From contig JAHEND010000003.1 of NCBI GenBank assembly GCA_024643325.1, positions 124,001 to 188,000 of the forward strand: 64,000 nucleotides of DNA, written 5' to 3'. Of the stretch, positions 9,186-18,503 are shown piece by piece. Each line of letters begins with the position of its first letter. Within the stretch, counting starts at the first letter, position 1. This stretch comes from Sediminicola sp. Its GTDB lineage: Bacteria > Bacteroidota > Bacteroidia > Flavobacteriales > Flavobacteriaceae. The notes under the pieces were generated by a model. That model made no database searches. It was not told the origin of the DNA and saw nothing but the letters and a program-made list of their open reading frames with translations. Position numbers and translations under genes: made by a program.

Positions 9186-9725
9186 ATGAAAAATAGGGAG
9201 TACCATATTCCATTTTCAGGACTTAAAGAAGGAAAGCACCAGTTCGAATTTGCCATAGACAACACGTTCTTTAACGCATATGATTTTAATGATTTTAATG
9301 CCGCTGAACTCAGTGTTAACGTGACATTAAATAAGTTAAGTACCATGATGGAATTGGCATTTGAAGTCAGTGGAAGTGTTCGTGTAAACTGCGACACTAC
9401 CAATGAACCTTTCGATCTCCCTCTGCAATCTTCATTAGATTTAGTCGTGAAATTTGGAGAGGCTTTTGACAATGAAAACGAAGTACTTTTAGTGCTTCCC
9501 CATGGAGAACACCAAGTAGATGTATCACAATATATTTACGAAATGATTGTTTTGGCATTACCCGCCAAAAAAGTACATCCAGGTGTATTAGACGGAACAT
9601 TAAAATCCGAGGCACTTGAAACCCTAGAAAAATTAGGAGTTAAAGAACTAAAGGAACAAAAAGAAGCAATAGAAGAGACGGACCCTAGATGGGACGCTCT
9701 AAAAAAGTTATTAACGGATAAATAG
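9186..9725 (+). CDS. YceD/DUF177 family protein
   Basis: The 179-residue protein belongs to the DUF177 (YceD) family, nearly always encoded immediately before ribosomal protein L32, as here (8-base gap). The family is linked to 23S rRNA processing or ribosome assembly in bacteria and plants. The core is the segment around [18 protein letters not shown], which keeps one cysteine where many homologues have two, followed by an acidic region and a C-terminal [11 protein letters not shown], typical of Bacteroidota members. Confidence 0.9.
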   Translation: MKNREYHIPFSGLKEGKHQFEFAIDNTFFNAYDFNDFNAAELSVNVTLNKLSTMMELAFEVSGSVRVNCDTTNEPFDLPLQSSLDLVVKFGEAFDNENEVLLVLPHGEHQVDVSQYIYEMIVLALPAKKVHPGVLDGTLKSEALETLEKLGVKELKEQKEAIEETDPRWDALKKLLTDK

Positions 9726-9733
9726 GAATTGTT

Positions 9734-9931
9734 ATGGCACATCCAAAGAGAAAAATTTCCAAAACAAGGAGAGACAAAAGAAGAACACATTACAAAGCAG
9801 TAGCCCCTACTATTGCTAAAGATCCAACAACGGGTGAAATGCACCTGTATCATAGAGCACACTGGCACGAAGGTAAATTATACTACAGAGGTCAAGTGCT
9901 TATAGACAACACTGAGGTAGCTACTGCCTAA
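9734..9931 (+). CDS. rpmF: 50S ribosomal protein L32
   Basis: The 65-residue protein has the L32 start [17 protein letters not shown] and the conserved [16 protein letters not shown] segment. The four zinc-binding cysteines of C+ type L32 are all absent, so this is the zinc-independent form. It is co-transcribed with yceD and followed by a terminator at 9954-9984. The yceD-rpmF-fabH order is a widespread ribosome/fatty-acid linkage. Confidence 0.97.
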   Translation: MAHPKRKISKTRRDKRRTHYKAVAPTIAKDPTTGEMHLYHRAHWHEGKLYYRGQVLIDNTEVATA

Positions 9932-9953
9932 GTAAACGTTTTTAGGTTCAAAT

Positions 9954-9984
9954 AACTCCCTCTTTTTTAAGTGGGAGTTTTTTT
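9954..9984 (+). terminator. Intrinsic terminator after rpmF
   Basis: A 7-bp stem (AACTCCC at 9954-9960 with GGGAGTT at 9973-9979) has a T-rich loop of 12 and is followed by a run of Ts. It separates yceD-rpmF from fabH. Confidence 0.75.
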
Positions 9985-10099
9985 ATGACATAAACTTTAG
10001 GTTATATAATCAAAGATTGTTTTTTTAAATAGGAATTGAGATGATATAAAAATCGCTTAAAACCCTTTAAATATTGTAAAAAACACTAAAAAGTGATGT

Positions 10100-10134
10100 A
10101 AAATGATTAATTTTCACGAATTTTGAATCATTTT
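10100..10134. promoter_or_regulatory. 9-bp inverted repeat upstream of fabH
   Basis: AAAATGATT (10100-10108) and AATCATTTT (10126-10134) form a perfect 9-bp inverted repeat with a 17-base centre, in the 184-base gap before fabH. The spacing, close to two helical turns between arm centres, fits a dimeric repressor operator. A weak -7-like GAATTTTG (10119-10126) overlaps its right arm. No regulator is known here. The surrounding DNA is very A/T-rich, so chance is possible. Confidence 0.35.
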
Positions 10135-10168
10135 TCAGCAGATTTCGCTTAAAAACAAACCAATTCGA

Positions 10169-11164
10169 ATGACAAAATTACATGCAGCCATTTCAGCTGT
10201 GGGATCTTACGTTCCAGACTTTGTGTTAACAAACGCACTTTTAGAGACCATGGTGGAGACCAACGATGAATGGATTACCACTAGAACAGGTATTAAAGAG
10301 CGTAGAATTTTAAAAGACAAAGATAAAGGAACCTCTTATCTGGCTATTCAGGCAGCCAAAGACCTTATTGAAAAGAAACAATTAGATCCTCATACCGTAG
10401 ATTTAGTGCTTGTAGCTACAGCTACTCCAGACCTTTTAGTAGCTTCTACTGCCGCCTATGTGGCTTCAGAAATAGGCGCTATTAATGCTTTTTCTTATGA
10501 TTTACAGGCCGCTTGTTCAAGTTTCTTGTATGGAATGTCTACAGCTGCAGCATATATTGAGGCAGGGAGGTATAAGAAAGTACTTTTGATTGGCGCAGAT
10601 AAAATGTCTTCTATAATTGACTACACGGACAGGGCTACTTGTATTATCTTTGGAGATGGTGCAGGAGCGGCTCTTTTTGAGCCCAACAACGAAGGTTACG
10701 GATTACAAGATGAATACCTAAGGTCCGACGGAATAGGAAGGAACTTTCTAAAAATGGAAGCAGGTGGTTCGTTGTTGCCCGCCTCCATTGAGACGGTTCA
10801 AAACAAGCAACACCATGTTTACCAAGACGGGAAAACTGTATTTAAGTTTGCCGTTTCTAATATGGCAGACGCTGCAGCTAAAATAATGGAGCGCAACACA
10901 CTCACAAAAGATCAAGTAGATTGGTTGGTGCCGCATCAGGCTAACAACAGAATTATTGACGCTACAGCTAAAAGAATGGAGTTAGATTCTTCAAAGGTAA
11001 TGAACAATATTGCCAAATACGGGAATACTACTTCTGCTACTTTACCACTGTTATTGGCAGATTACGAAAATCAATTAAAAAAAGGAGATAAACTGGTCTT
11101 TGCCGCTTTTGGTGGAGGCTTTACGTGGGGTTCTATATATTTGACATGGGCCTACGACAACTAA
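10169..11164 (+). CDS. fabH: 3-oxoacyl-ACP synthase III (KAS III)
   Basis: FabH starts fatty-acid chains by condensing acetyl- or branched acyl-CoA with malonyl-ACP. The 331-residue protein carries the catalytic triad: Cys116 in DLQAACSSFLYG, the histidine in WLVPHQANNRI and the asparagine in KYGNTTSAT. The C-terminus FAAFGGGFTWGS is typical. It leads a fabH-accB-accC block with gaps of 28 and 48 bases, so initiation and malonyl-CoA supply are probably co-expressed. Confidence 0.97.
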   Translation: MTKLHAAISAVGSYVPDFVLTNALLETMVETNDEWITTRTGIKERRILKDKDKGTSYLAIQAAKDLIEKKQLDPHTVDLVLVATATPDLLVASTAAYVASEIGAINAFSYDLQAACSSFLYGMSTAAAYIEAGRYKKVLLIGADKMSSIIDYTDRATCIIFGDGAGAALFEPNNEGYGLQDEYLRSDGIGRNFLKMEAGGSLLPASIETVQNKQHHVYQDGKTVFKFAVSNMADAAAKIMERNTLTKDQVDWLVPHQANNRIIDATAKRMELDSSKVMNNIAKYGNTTSATLPLLLADYENQLKKGDKLVFAAFGGGFTWGSIYLTWAYDN

Positions 11165-11192
11165 CACTTTAACGCAACTAAACCTTATTAAA

Positions 11193-11663
11193 ATGGATAT
11201 TAAAGAAATTCAGAACCTCATTAAATTTGTGGCTAAATCAGGAGCCAGTGAAGTTAAATTAGAGACAGAAGAAATAAAAATCACTATCAGAACAGGTCCT
11301 TTAGGAACGGCTGTTTCTGAGCCCGTGTACATGCAACAAATGCCAATGGCTACGGCTCCTGTGGCAGCAGCAGTTGAGGCATCGGCGCCAGCCACAAAAG
11401 CTGCCCCAGCTAACGAAGACCATTTGATTACAATAAAATCGCCCATTATTGGAACTTTTTACAGAAAGCCTTCTCCAGACAAACCCAATTTTGTTGAGGT
11501 GGGAAGTGAGATAGGAAAAGGAGATGTGCTTTGTGTGATTGAAGCCATGAAATTATTTAACGACATTGAGTCAGAAGTGTCGGGTAAGATTGTTAAGATT
11601 TTGGTAGACGACTCTTCCCCAGTAGAATTTGATCAGCCACTTTTCGTAGTAGATCCTTCTTAA
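11193..11663 (+). CDS. accB: Acetyl-CoA carboxylase biotin carboxyl carrier protein
   Basis: This is the carrier subunit of acetyl-CoA carboxylase. The 156-residue protein has an N-terminal helical part, an Ala/Pro-rich linker (about residues 45-75) and a C-terminal biotinyl domain with the biotin-accepting Lys120 in VIEAMKLFNDIESE. It is followed by accC, its partner subunit, 48 bases downstream. Confidence 0.97.
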   Translation: MDIKEIQNLIKFVAKSGASEVKLETEEIKITIRTGPLGTAVSEPVYMQQMPMATAPVAAAVEASAPATKAAPANEDHLITIKSPIIGTFYRKPSPDKPNFVEVGSEIGKGDVLCVIEAMKLFNDIESEVSGKIVKILVDDSSPVEFDQPLFVVDPS

Positions 11664-11711
11664 TTTGCCTTTAAAGGCTAACATATTTCATGTATTATAA
11701 ATAGCGCTACT

Positions 11712-13058
11712 ATGTTTAAGAAGATATTAATTGCAAACAGGGGAGAGATAGCCTTAAGGATTATCAGGACCTGTAAAGAAATGGGAATTAAGACTGTTGC
11801 GGTATATTCCAAGGCAGACGAGGAAAGTCTTCATGTGAGATTCGCAGACGAGGCGGTTTGTATAGGACCTGCACCGAGCAGCGAGTCTTATTTGAAAATT
11901 CCAAATATTATTGCTGCGGCCGAAATTACCAATGCAGACGCCATTCACCCTGGTTATGGGTTTTTGTCTGAAAACGCAAAGTTTTCAAGAATTTGCGCTG
12001 AGCATGGTATTAAATTTATTGGCGCATCGGGAGATCAAATAGATAAAATGGGCGACAAAGCCACTGCTAAAGAAACCATGAAAAAAGCAGGAGTGCCCTG
12101 TGTCCCTGGTTCTGCGGGTATTTTAACGGATGTTAAGGACGCCATTGCCACAGCAAGAAAAGTGGGTTATCCTGTTATGATTAAAGCCACTGCTGGTGGA
12201 GGAGGAAAGGGAATGCGCGCCGTTTGGAAAGAAGAAGACATGGTAAAATTATTCGAAAGCGCTGTAAAAGAAGCTACAGCAGCTTTTGGTAATGGAGGGA
12301 TGTATATGGAAAAACTGATAGAAGAGCCTAGACACATTGAGATTCAGGTAGTTGGAGATCAGTTTGGAAAAGCATGTCACTTGTCTGAAAGAGATTGTTC
12401 GGTGCAACGCAGACACCAAAAACTAACAGAGGAAACCCCTTCTCCATTTATGACTGATAAATTGAGAGAAGAAATGGGGAATGCTGCGGTAAAAGCAGCA
12501 GAATATATTAAATACGAAGGCGCTGGAACCATAGAGTTTTTGGTAGACAAACACAGGAAGTTTTACTTCATGGAAATGAATACTAGAATTCAGGTTGAGC
12601 ACCCTATTACAGAACAAGTAGTAGATTACGATTTGATTAGAGAGCAAATATTAGTGGCTGCAGGGGTGCCAATATCTGGAAAAAATTACTACCCAAAACT
12701 ACACGCCATAGAATGTAGGATTAATGCTGAAGACCCGTATAATGGCTTTAGACCGAGTCCGGGAAAAATCACTACCCTCCACACACCAGGGGGGCACGGG
12801 ATTAGATTAGACACCCATGTGTATAGCGGCTATGTGATTCCTCCAAATTATGACTCTATGATTGCCAAGTTAATTACAACGGCACAAACTAGGGAAGAGG
12901 CTATTAACAAAATGAAAAGGGCTTTAGACGAATTCGTGATTGAAGGCGTTAAGACAACTATTCCATTCCACAGACAACTTATGGATCATCCGGATTATTT
13001 GGCGGGCAATTACACTACTAAATTCATGGAAGATTTTGTGATGGATTCCATTGATTAA
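11712..13058 (+). CDS. accC: Acetyl-CoA carboxylase biotin carboxylase subunit
   Basis: This subunit carboxylates the biotin on AccB using ATP and bicarbonate. The 448-residue ATP-grasp protein starts with [17 protein letters not shown]. It has the glycine-rich ATP lid [11 protein letters not shown], the [13 protein letters not shown] segment, [12 protein letters not shown] with the catalytic and metal residues, and ECRINAEDP near the C-terminal domain. It is the last gene of the fabH-accB-accC run, with a strong terminator 48 bases after its stop. Confidence 0.98.
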   Translation: MFKKILIANRGEIALRIIRTCKEMGIKTVAVYSKADEESLHVRFADEAVCIGPAPSSESYLKIPNIIAAAEITNADAIHPGYGFLSENAKFSRICAEHGIKFIGASGDQIDKMGDKATAKETMKKAGVPCVPGSAGILTDVKDAIATARKVGYPVMIKATAGGGGKGMRAVWKEEDMVKLFESAVKEATAAFGNGGMYMEKLIEEPRHIEIQVVGDQFGKACHLSERDCSVQRRHQKLTEETPSPFMTDKLREEMGNAAVKAAEYIKYEGAGTIEFLVDKHRKFYFMEMNTRIQVEHPITEQVVDYDLIREQILVAAGVPISGKNYYPKLHAIECRINAEDPYNGFRPSPGKITTLHTPGGHGIRLDTHVYSGYVIPPNYDSMIAKLITTAQTREEAINKMKRALDEFVIEGVKTTIPFHRQLMDHPDYLAGNYTTKFMEDFVMDSID

Positions 13059-13105
13059 ATAGTCAAAGAGCCTGGGTGATTTTAACCCAACAGATACTTA
13101 AGTAT

Positions 13106-13148
13106 AAATCACCCCCGAGAAGCGTTTGTTTTTTAGGGGTGATTTTTT
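13106..13148 (+). terminator. Intrinsic terminator after accC
   Basis: A 10-bp stem (AAATCACCCC at 13106-13115 with GGGGTGATTT at 13136-13145) is closed by a 20-base loop and followed by Ts. It ends the fabH-accBC transcript. Confidence 0.85.
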
Positions 13149-13195
13149 GATTTAAATGTGTCCAAAAAGTATTGGAAAATGTAGTATTTTTAAGC

Positions 13196-14314
13196 ATGGA
13201 CGCACTGAGTTACTGGGAGCACAAACACTGGTTGTCAAATATAGATTATGCTGTAATTGGAAGTGGTATAGTCGGTTTAAGCTGTGCCCTTTCTTTAAGA
13301 GAAAAATATCCTAAATCTACAATTGTAGTCTTTGAAAAAGGCATTTTGCCTCATGGGGCAAGTACTAAAAATGCAGGATTTACTTGCTTTGGTAGTATTT
13401 CTGAAATTTTGTCCGACATAGACCGCCAGGGTGAACAAAGCGTTTTAAATATTGTTCAAAGAAGGTATGAGGGAGTTCAATTACTCAGAAGTAGACTGGG
13501 GGACGCTCCAATAGGATATGAGAACCACGGAGGGCATGAAGTTTTTTTAGCAGCCCAAACAGCCCTTTACGAGACATGTTTAGACCAATTAACTGCAGTG
13601 AATTCATTGCTACAGCCGGTTTTTAAGTCGGATTCGTTTTACACTGCGTCTAATACGTTTAATTTTGAAGGGGTAAAAGAAAATTATATTAGCAGCGCTT
13701 ATGAGGGGCAGATAGATACCGGCCTCATGATGAAGCAACTGATCCGTTCAGTGCAAGCCCAAGACATTCATGTTTTTTATGGGACTGAACTCACTGATTT
13801 TTCTAGTTCTAATGGATCGGTTCACCTGAAAACTAATTTTTTTGAGTGTAAGGCAGGGGCTTTATTTATAGCTACCAACGGTTTTTCTAAATCGCTTCAA
13901 ATAGAAGATGTAAGGCCTGCACGGGCTCAGGTTCTTATTACAAAGCCCATAGAAAATCTCCACATAAAAGGGACTTTTCATTTGGATATGGGTTACTATT
14001 ATTTTAGAAATATAGACCAAAGAATACTGCTAGGAGGAGGGCGAAACTTGGCCTTCAAAGAGGAAGAAACTACTGATTTTTCTCAAACGTCGCTTATTCA
14101 AGACGCACTTGATCGCTTACTTAAAGAAACGATCCTTCCAGGGGTTTCTTATGAAATTGATCGCAGGTGGTCTGGAATTATGGGTGTTGGAGATGGTAAA
14201 GAACCCCTCTTAAAATGTGTTCAGCCCAACGTGTACTGTGGGGTTCGTTTGGGAGGAATGGGCGTGGCTTTAGGGTCAAAAATAGGGAGTGAATTGGCGG
14301 AGCTACACTTCTAA
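13196..14314 (+). CDS. FAD-dependent oxidoreductase (DAO family)
   Basis: The 372-residue protein has an N-terminal Rossmann FAD site (YAVIGSGIVGLSCALSL, with the acidic residue in VVFEKG), then GASTKNAGFTCFG and a C-terminal GGMGVALGSKIG, as in the glycine/D-amino-acid oxidase (DAO) family. The substrate cannot be determined; amine or amino-acid oxidation is likely. The ATG at 13196 is preferred over an upstream start at 13172, because the upstream eight residues are not conserved-looking. Its last 12 bases overlap tail-to-tail with the ABC ATPase gene on the other strand. Confidence 0.85.
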   Translation: MDALSYWEHKHWLSNIDYAVIGSGIVGLSCALSLREKYPKSTIVVFEKGILPHGASTKNAGFTCFGSISEILSDIDRQGEQSVLNIVQRRYEGVQLLRSRLGDAPIGYENHGGHEVFLAAQTALYETCLDQLTAVNSLLQPVFKSDSFYTASNTFNFEGVKENYISSAYEGQIDTGLMMKQLIRSVQAQDIHVFYGTELTDFSSSNGSVHLKTNFFECKAGALFIATNGFSKSLQIEDVRPARAQVLITKPIENLHIKGTFHLDMGYYYFRNIDQRILLGGGRNLAFKEEETTDFSQTSLIQDALDRLLKETILPGVSYEIDRRWSGIMGVGDGKEPLLKCVQPNVYCGVRLGGMGVALGSKIGSELAELHF

Positions 14315-15301
14315 TGAATTTAAACGCTGTTCACAAAGGTCTATGGTCACTTGAATACGCTTTTTTTCATTTTCTAAAAGGGCCGTTTTTGAATGCATAT
14401 AAAAGCGCTTACTCTCTATTGATTTAAAGACTATGAGATAGCCATTTCCAACAAAAAGACTCTTTTCAACACTGACTTTTATGCCAGTTTGTGCGTTATA
14501 GGACCATTCATGTGGCCAAACTACAATTTCCTGTCCTTCGTTTATTTTAAGCGATGGATACAGCGACAAAACAGTGGCTTTATCTATAATATTTAAGACG
14601 CCAAAAAGCTCAGCTACCTTTTTGTTGGGCGGGTTTTGATACAAGGACTCTGGCGTACCAGAAGCGATAATTTCGCCTTTTTCCATACAGACCATTTCGT
14701 GGGCATGACCCATATAATCCTCGGGATGGTGAGAGGCTAATATACAGGCAATTTTATGTTGTTCTAGGTAGTTGAATAGCTTTGTTCTCAATATAAGTTT
14801 TAAAGGAGGGTCTATATGACTAAAGGGCTCATCTAAGAGAATTAATTCTGGTGCTTTTGCCAAAACCTTTGCCAAAGCTACGCGCTGTTGTTGTCCGCCT
14901 GATAAATTTTTAACTTGGGTTTTGGCAAAAGACTCCATATCTATGAGCTCTAAAAGCTCAGCGGTACGTTTTTCCATATGCTCTGGCTCAAAAACAGATA
15001 AATTTTGGCTAATATTTTCAGCGACAGAAGTATATGGCATGAGATCAAAATCCTGGGCCAGATACCTCAAAAAGGGGGGCCCTGGGAGTAGGTTGTATTC
15101 AGGCCCTAATAAAGCTTCCTTTTTCCAATGTATTTGGCCTTTTTCAGGGGCTAAACTCCCGTAAATTAGTTTTAACAAGGTGCTTTTTCCACTCCCGCTA
15201 GCGCCTGTTAAAGCCATAAGCTTTCCAGGAGCTAGACGTAAGTGTATATTTTGAAGAAGGGGTTCTTTGTATTTAAAATGGATGTTTTCCAGTACAAGCA
15301 T
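14303..15301 (-). CDS. ABC transporter ATP-binding protein with TOBE-like tail (orphan)
   Basis: The 332-residue ATPase has Walker A GASGSGKST, a Q-loop LAQDFDLMPYTSV, the signature LSGGQQQRVALAK, Walker B LILLDEPFSHID and a switch histidine in ASHHPED. The extra ~110 C-terminal residues, ending KRIQVTIDLC, look like a TOBE-type regulatory domain, as in PotA/FbpC/ModC importer ATPases. No permease or binding protein lies nearby, so its partners are elsewhere or missing. It is 10 bases from asd on the same strand. Confidence 0.85.
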   Translation of the reverse strand: MLVLENIHFKYKEPLLQNIHLRLAPGKLMALTGASGSGKSTLLKLIYGSLAPEKGQIHWKKEALLGPEYNLLPGPPFLRYLAQDFDLMPYTSVAENISQNLSVFEPEHMEKRTAELLELIDMESFAKTQVKNLSGGQQQRVALAKVLAKAPELILLDEPFSHIDPPLKLILRTKLFNYLEQHKIACILASHHPEDYMGHAHEMVCMEKGEIIASGTPESLYQNPPNKKVAELFGVLNIIDKATVLSLYPSLKINEGQEIVVWPHEWSYNAQTGIKVSVEKSLFVGNGYLIVFKSIESKRFYMHSKTALLENEKKRIQVTIDLCEQRLNSLEV

Positions 15302-15310
15302 ACCGTAAAG

Positions 15311-16300
15311 TTACACCAATCCATTTGCAATTAAGTATTCTCCAATTTGAATGGCATTGGTGGCAGCTCCTTTTCTGAGGTTGTCTGCTACAATCCACAT
15401 ATTTAAGGTGTTTTCTGCACTTTCATCTCTTCTAATTCGCCCTACAAAAACGTCGTCTTTGTCATGTGCATAGGCTGGCATTGGATAGGTATTTGTGTCG
15501 GTATTGTCTTGAACTACTACCCCTGGTGTTTCATGGAGAATTGATCTTACTTCAGAGAGGTCAAAGTCTTTTTCAAAGCTCACATTGACAGATTCAGAAT
15601 GACCCCCAGCGGTCGGTATTCTCACTGCGGTGGCTGTAATATGGAAAGAGTGATCCCCCAATATTTTTTTAGGCTCATTGGCCAATTTCATCTCTTCTTT
15701 AGTGTATCCGTTTTCTAAAAACACATCGCAATGGGGAATAGCATTTCTGTGTATAGGGTAGTGATAAGCCATTTCTCCTTGAATGCCCTTTGTCTCATTT
15801 TCCATTTGTTCCACCGCCTTTACTCCAGTTCCTGAAACAGATTGATAGGTAGACACCACCACGCGTTTCATTTTGTAAGCTTGGTGCAGAGGAGCTAAAA
15901 CCAAAACCATTTGAATGGTAGAACAATTGGGGTTGGCTATAATTTTATCTTCTTTTGTAAGAGTGTTGGCGTTAATTTCAGGGACGATTAATTTGTGATC
16001 TGGGTGCATTCTCCACGCAGAAGAATTATCAATTACTGTAGTCCCAGCAGCGGCAAATTTTGGTGCCCATTCCAAAGAAGTGTCTCCTCCTGCAGAAAAT
16101 ATAGCAATATGAGGTTTTGCGTCTACTGCAGTTTGTAAACCAATTACTGTATGGGTTTTACCACCGTATTCCATGGTTTTACCCACTGATCGCTCAGAGG
16201 CTACAAGAAGCAATTCACTAATTGGAAAATTACGTTCTGCCAAAACTTTTAACATGACTTCACCTACCATTCCGGTAGCGCCTACAACAGCTACTTTCAT
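15311..16300 (-). CDS. asd: Aspartate-semialdehyde dehydrogenase
   Basis: Asd reduces aspartyl phosphate to the semialdehyde on the path to lysine/diaminopimelate, threonine and methionine. The 329-residue protein shows the NADP-binding start VAVVGATGMVGEVML, the catalytic Cys in IANPNCSTIQM, SVSGTGVKAVEQ and the substrate-binding RIPTAGGHSESV. A perfect -7 element (TACTTTTG) is at 16328-16321. It shares a strand with alr, fitting a cell-wall precursor supply neighbourhood. Confidence 0.97.
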   Translation of the reverse strand: MKVAVVGATGMVGEVMLKVLAERNFPISELLLVASERSVGKTMEYGGKTHTVIGLQTAVDAKPHIAIFSAGGDTSLEWAPKFAAAGTTVIDNSSAWRMHPDHKLIVPEINANTLTKEDKIIANPNCSTIQMVLVLAPLHQAYKMKRVVVSTYQSVSGTGVKAVEQMENETKGIQGEMAYHYPIHRNAIPHCDVFLENGYTKEEMKLANEPKKILGDHSFHITATAVRIPTAGGHSESVNVSFEKDFDLSEVRSILHETPGVVVQDNTDTNTYPMPAYAHDKDDVFVGRIRRDESAENTLNMWIVADNLRKGAATNAIQIGEYLIANGLV

Positions 16301-16320
16301 TTTTTTAAATTTTTAATAGA

Positions 16321-16328
16321 CAAAAGTA
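16321..16328 (-). promoter_or_regulatory. Promoter -7 element of asd
   Basis: The minus strand reads TACTTTTG, a perfect TAnnTTTG match, 20 bases upstream of the asd ATG. No TTG is seen at the normal spacing. Confidence 0.5.
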
Positions 16329-16404
16329 ATCATTCTTAGGGGTTCCGCTCTAAAACTTTTTAAATTGTTATAAAAATTTAACAAAAAGTTATTTTTGCAA
16401 CATT

Positions 16405-16614
16405 TTATAGCAGTGTCTTTAACAGTTCTCCTAATTCTAGCAAAATTTCCTCTGAGTTAGGCCCCTTTTTCGGACTTGATTTTGGTGGCGCAGGTTTCAT
16501 TTTTTGATAGGCCTTCACTGTAATAAACATCATCATACCCACAATGAATAAGTTAATGATACTATTGACCCATACGCGATAGTCATTCTTTAAAAAGCTT
16601 GTTTCAACCGACAA
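16405..16614 (-). pseudogene. mscL: mscL remnant: C-terminal half of a large-conductance mechanosensitive channel
   Basis: The 69-codon frame reads like the second half of MscL. A segment matching the entry to TM2 (YRVWVNSIINLFIVG) is followed by TM2, a basic Pro/Lys linker and a final acidic amphipathic helix (NSEEILLELGELLKTLL), as in the MscL cytoplasmic bundle. The first half, with the pore-lining TM1, is absent, because alr is intact up to 16604 and overlaps this frame by 11 bases. The only possible starts are a TTG inside the end of alr or ATGs within the helix. From memory, flavobacteria commonly carry a full mscL between alr and asd. I therefore read this as a deletion remnant; a functional one-helix protein cannot be excluded. 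Confidence 0.55.
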
Positions 16615-17695
16615 TCACTCTATTTACTCTTGCACCAATCCCTGTTAATAGTTCGTATGAAATGGTTTTACCTTCGCTAGCAAAAGTTTCTGCAGAAGCG
16701 CCTTTTCCAAAGATCACTACCTTGTCTCCTTCCTTAGCCACATGGTTTCCTAGGTCTATCATCAGCATATCCATACACACATTTCCTATAATTGGACAAG
16801 GATTTCCACTTACAAAAACCACCCCTTTACCTTGGCCATAAACCCTTGAAATACCGTCTGCATGGCCAATGGTTAAAGTGGCTACGCGCATTTTTTTAGC
16901 CGCAACAAAACCTTTATTGTACCCTACCCAATCTCCTTTTTCAATGGAGTGAATTTGAGAAATTTTAGTGGTTAAGGTAGCTACAGGCTTTAAAAGTGAA
17001 TCTATTTTGGAATGATTTCCATAGCCATAAAGGGCTATACCACTTCTGACCATATTGAATGCTGCCTCTGGAAAATTTAAAATTCCTGAACTATTGCTGA
17101 GGTGTTTCAAAGCGACAGGCCCTATATGCTTTTCAATAAATGCGGCTCCCTCTTTAAATCGTTGGATTTGTAACCTAGTAAAAGCCTTTTCTTTAAGGTC
17201 ATCTGTAGCCGCTAAATGAGACATAATAGCTTTTACTTTAACGTTGGACTGATTTAAAAGAATTTCACAGGAAATCGCTAATTTGCCCAGAGAAAGACCC
17301 AAACGATTTAGGCCTGTATTTAATTTAAGGTGAATGGGATAATGACCTTCCCATGGAGCAGCTTTAATGAAAGCCTCCAAAGTTCTTATAGAGTAAATGC
17401 TTGGCTCTAAACAGTGTTTAACAATATCACTAAATTCTTCTGGTTGAGGGTGAAGTACTAAAATAGGTGTTTTTATACCCCCTAACCTTAATGCAACCCC
17501 TTCATGCGTATAAGCTACACCGAGATAATCCACCCCTAAAGCAGCAAGTTTTCTTGCTATCGCTACCGATTCAGACCCATATCCATTGGCTTTTACCACC
17601 CCTAATAGCATTGTTTCTGAGGCTATTTTAGACCTCAAATAGTGATAGTTATGGGCCAAAGCGGCAAGGTCAATTTCTAAAATTGAAGGTCCCAT
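16604..17695 (-). CDS. alr: Alanine racemase
   Basis: Alr is PLP-dependent and makes D-alanine for peptidoglycan. The 363-residue protein has the PLP lysine K35 in GVVKANGYGSE, the SGIALYGYG stretch, and the second catalytic domain with GYNKGF, LTIGHADGISR and VCMDMLMIDLG. It is a stand-alone enzyme, not the MurF-Alr fusion seen in some Bacteroidota. It lies 11 bases after tdk on the same strand and overlaps the mscL remnant. Confidence 0.96.
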   Translation of the reverse strand: MGPSILEIDLAALAHNYHYLRSKIASETMLLGVVKANGYGSESVAIARKLAALGVDYLGVAYTHEGVALRLGGIKTPILVLHPQPEEFSDIVKHCLEPSIYSIRTLEAFIKAAPWEGHYPIHLKLNTGLNRLGLSLGKLAISCEILLNQSNVKVKAIMSHLAATDDLKEKAFTRLQIQRFKEGAAFIEKHIGPVALKHLSNSSGILNFPEAAFNMVRSGIALYGYGNHSKIDSLLKPVATLTTKISQIHSIEKGDWVGYNKGFVAAKKMRVATLTIGHADGISRVYGQGKGVVFVSGNPCPIIGNVCMDMLMIDLGNHVAKEGDKVVIFGKGASAETFASEGKTISYELLTGIGARVNRVIVG

Positions 17696-17706
17696 TTAGG
17701 AAATAA

Positions 17707-18393
17707 TTAGTTGGATTGCTTTGGGCTAGAAGTCGGAATTGAATTTGAATTCTCCGAATTTTTTAAAGGATCGGTCAAGGCAATTACGTCATTTACCTCT
17801 AAGCCTTTTACTTTCTCTTTGAGCATGGCTTTAAAATATGCAGCCCTGCTTAAAGGCTCGTATTCTGCTGTTTCTCCCAGCAAAACAAGGTTTTCATTGG
17901 AAGATTTTCTAAAACTGTAATTGGCTAAGTTTCCTGTTCTAGTACACACTGCATGAACCTTCGTGACATATTCTGCGGTAGCCATTAGGGCCGGCATTGG
18001 CCCAAAAGGATTGCCTTTGAAATCCATGTCTAAACCAGCGACAATAACGCGTTTTCCCTTATTGGCAAGATCGTTGCACACGTGTATAATTTCAGTATCA
18101 AAAAATTGCGCTTCATCTATACCAACAACATCACATTGGTCCGCAAGGATTCTAATATTTGCTGCTGCTGGAACAGGGGTAGACCTAATTTGATTTTCGT
18201 CATGAGACACTACCATTTCATCGTGGTAGCGGGTGTCTATTTGAGGTTTAAATATCTCTATGCGTTGTTTGGCAAATTGGGCTCTTTTTAAACGCCTAAT
18301 AAGCTCCTCTGTTTTTCCAGAAAACATGGAACCACAAATCACTTCTATCCATCCAAAAGGCTCTTCATGATTTACGGTATTTTCTAGAAACAT
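17707..18393 (-). CDS. tdk: Thymidine kinase
   Basis: This is a salvage kinase (type II) making dTMP. The 228-residue protein has the P-loop [14 protein letters not shown], the DEAQFFD Walker-B/lasso region and [18 protein letters not shown]. The zinc-site cysteine pairs of the classical enzyme are largely lost: only one Cys remains in VCTRTG, and the second pair is not visible. The C-terminal tail is Ser/Asn-rich and probably disordered. It is followed by alr after 11 bases. Confidence 0.95.
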   Translation of the reverse strand: MFLENTVNHEEPFGWIEVICGSMFSGKTEELIRRLKRAQFAKQRIEIFKPQIDTRYHDEMVVSHDENQIRSTPVPAAANIRILADQCDVVGIDEAQFFDTEIIHVCNDLANKGKRVIVAGLDMDFKGNPFGPMPALMATAEYVTKVHAVCTRTGNLANYSFRKSSNENLVLLGETAEYEPLSRAAYFKAMLKEKVKGLEVNDVIALTDPLKNSENSNSIPTSSPKQSN

Positions 18394-18503
18394 ATTATTT
18401 TATTTAGTAGACGCATCAAGGCATCGGCCTTGGGCTATAAAAATATAAAATTAGGAGCAAAGCAAATGGGTTTTTATCTAAAAAACCCGATATTAGCTTT
18501 ACT

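Noticed and set aside
18468-18488. An A/T-rich hairpin before the 18504 gene
   Set aside because: It is 8 bp with only three G-C pairs and a short loop, no T tail for a terminator and no matching structure elsewhere, so it is mentioned only in that gene's entry.
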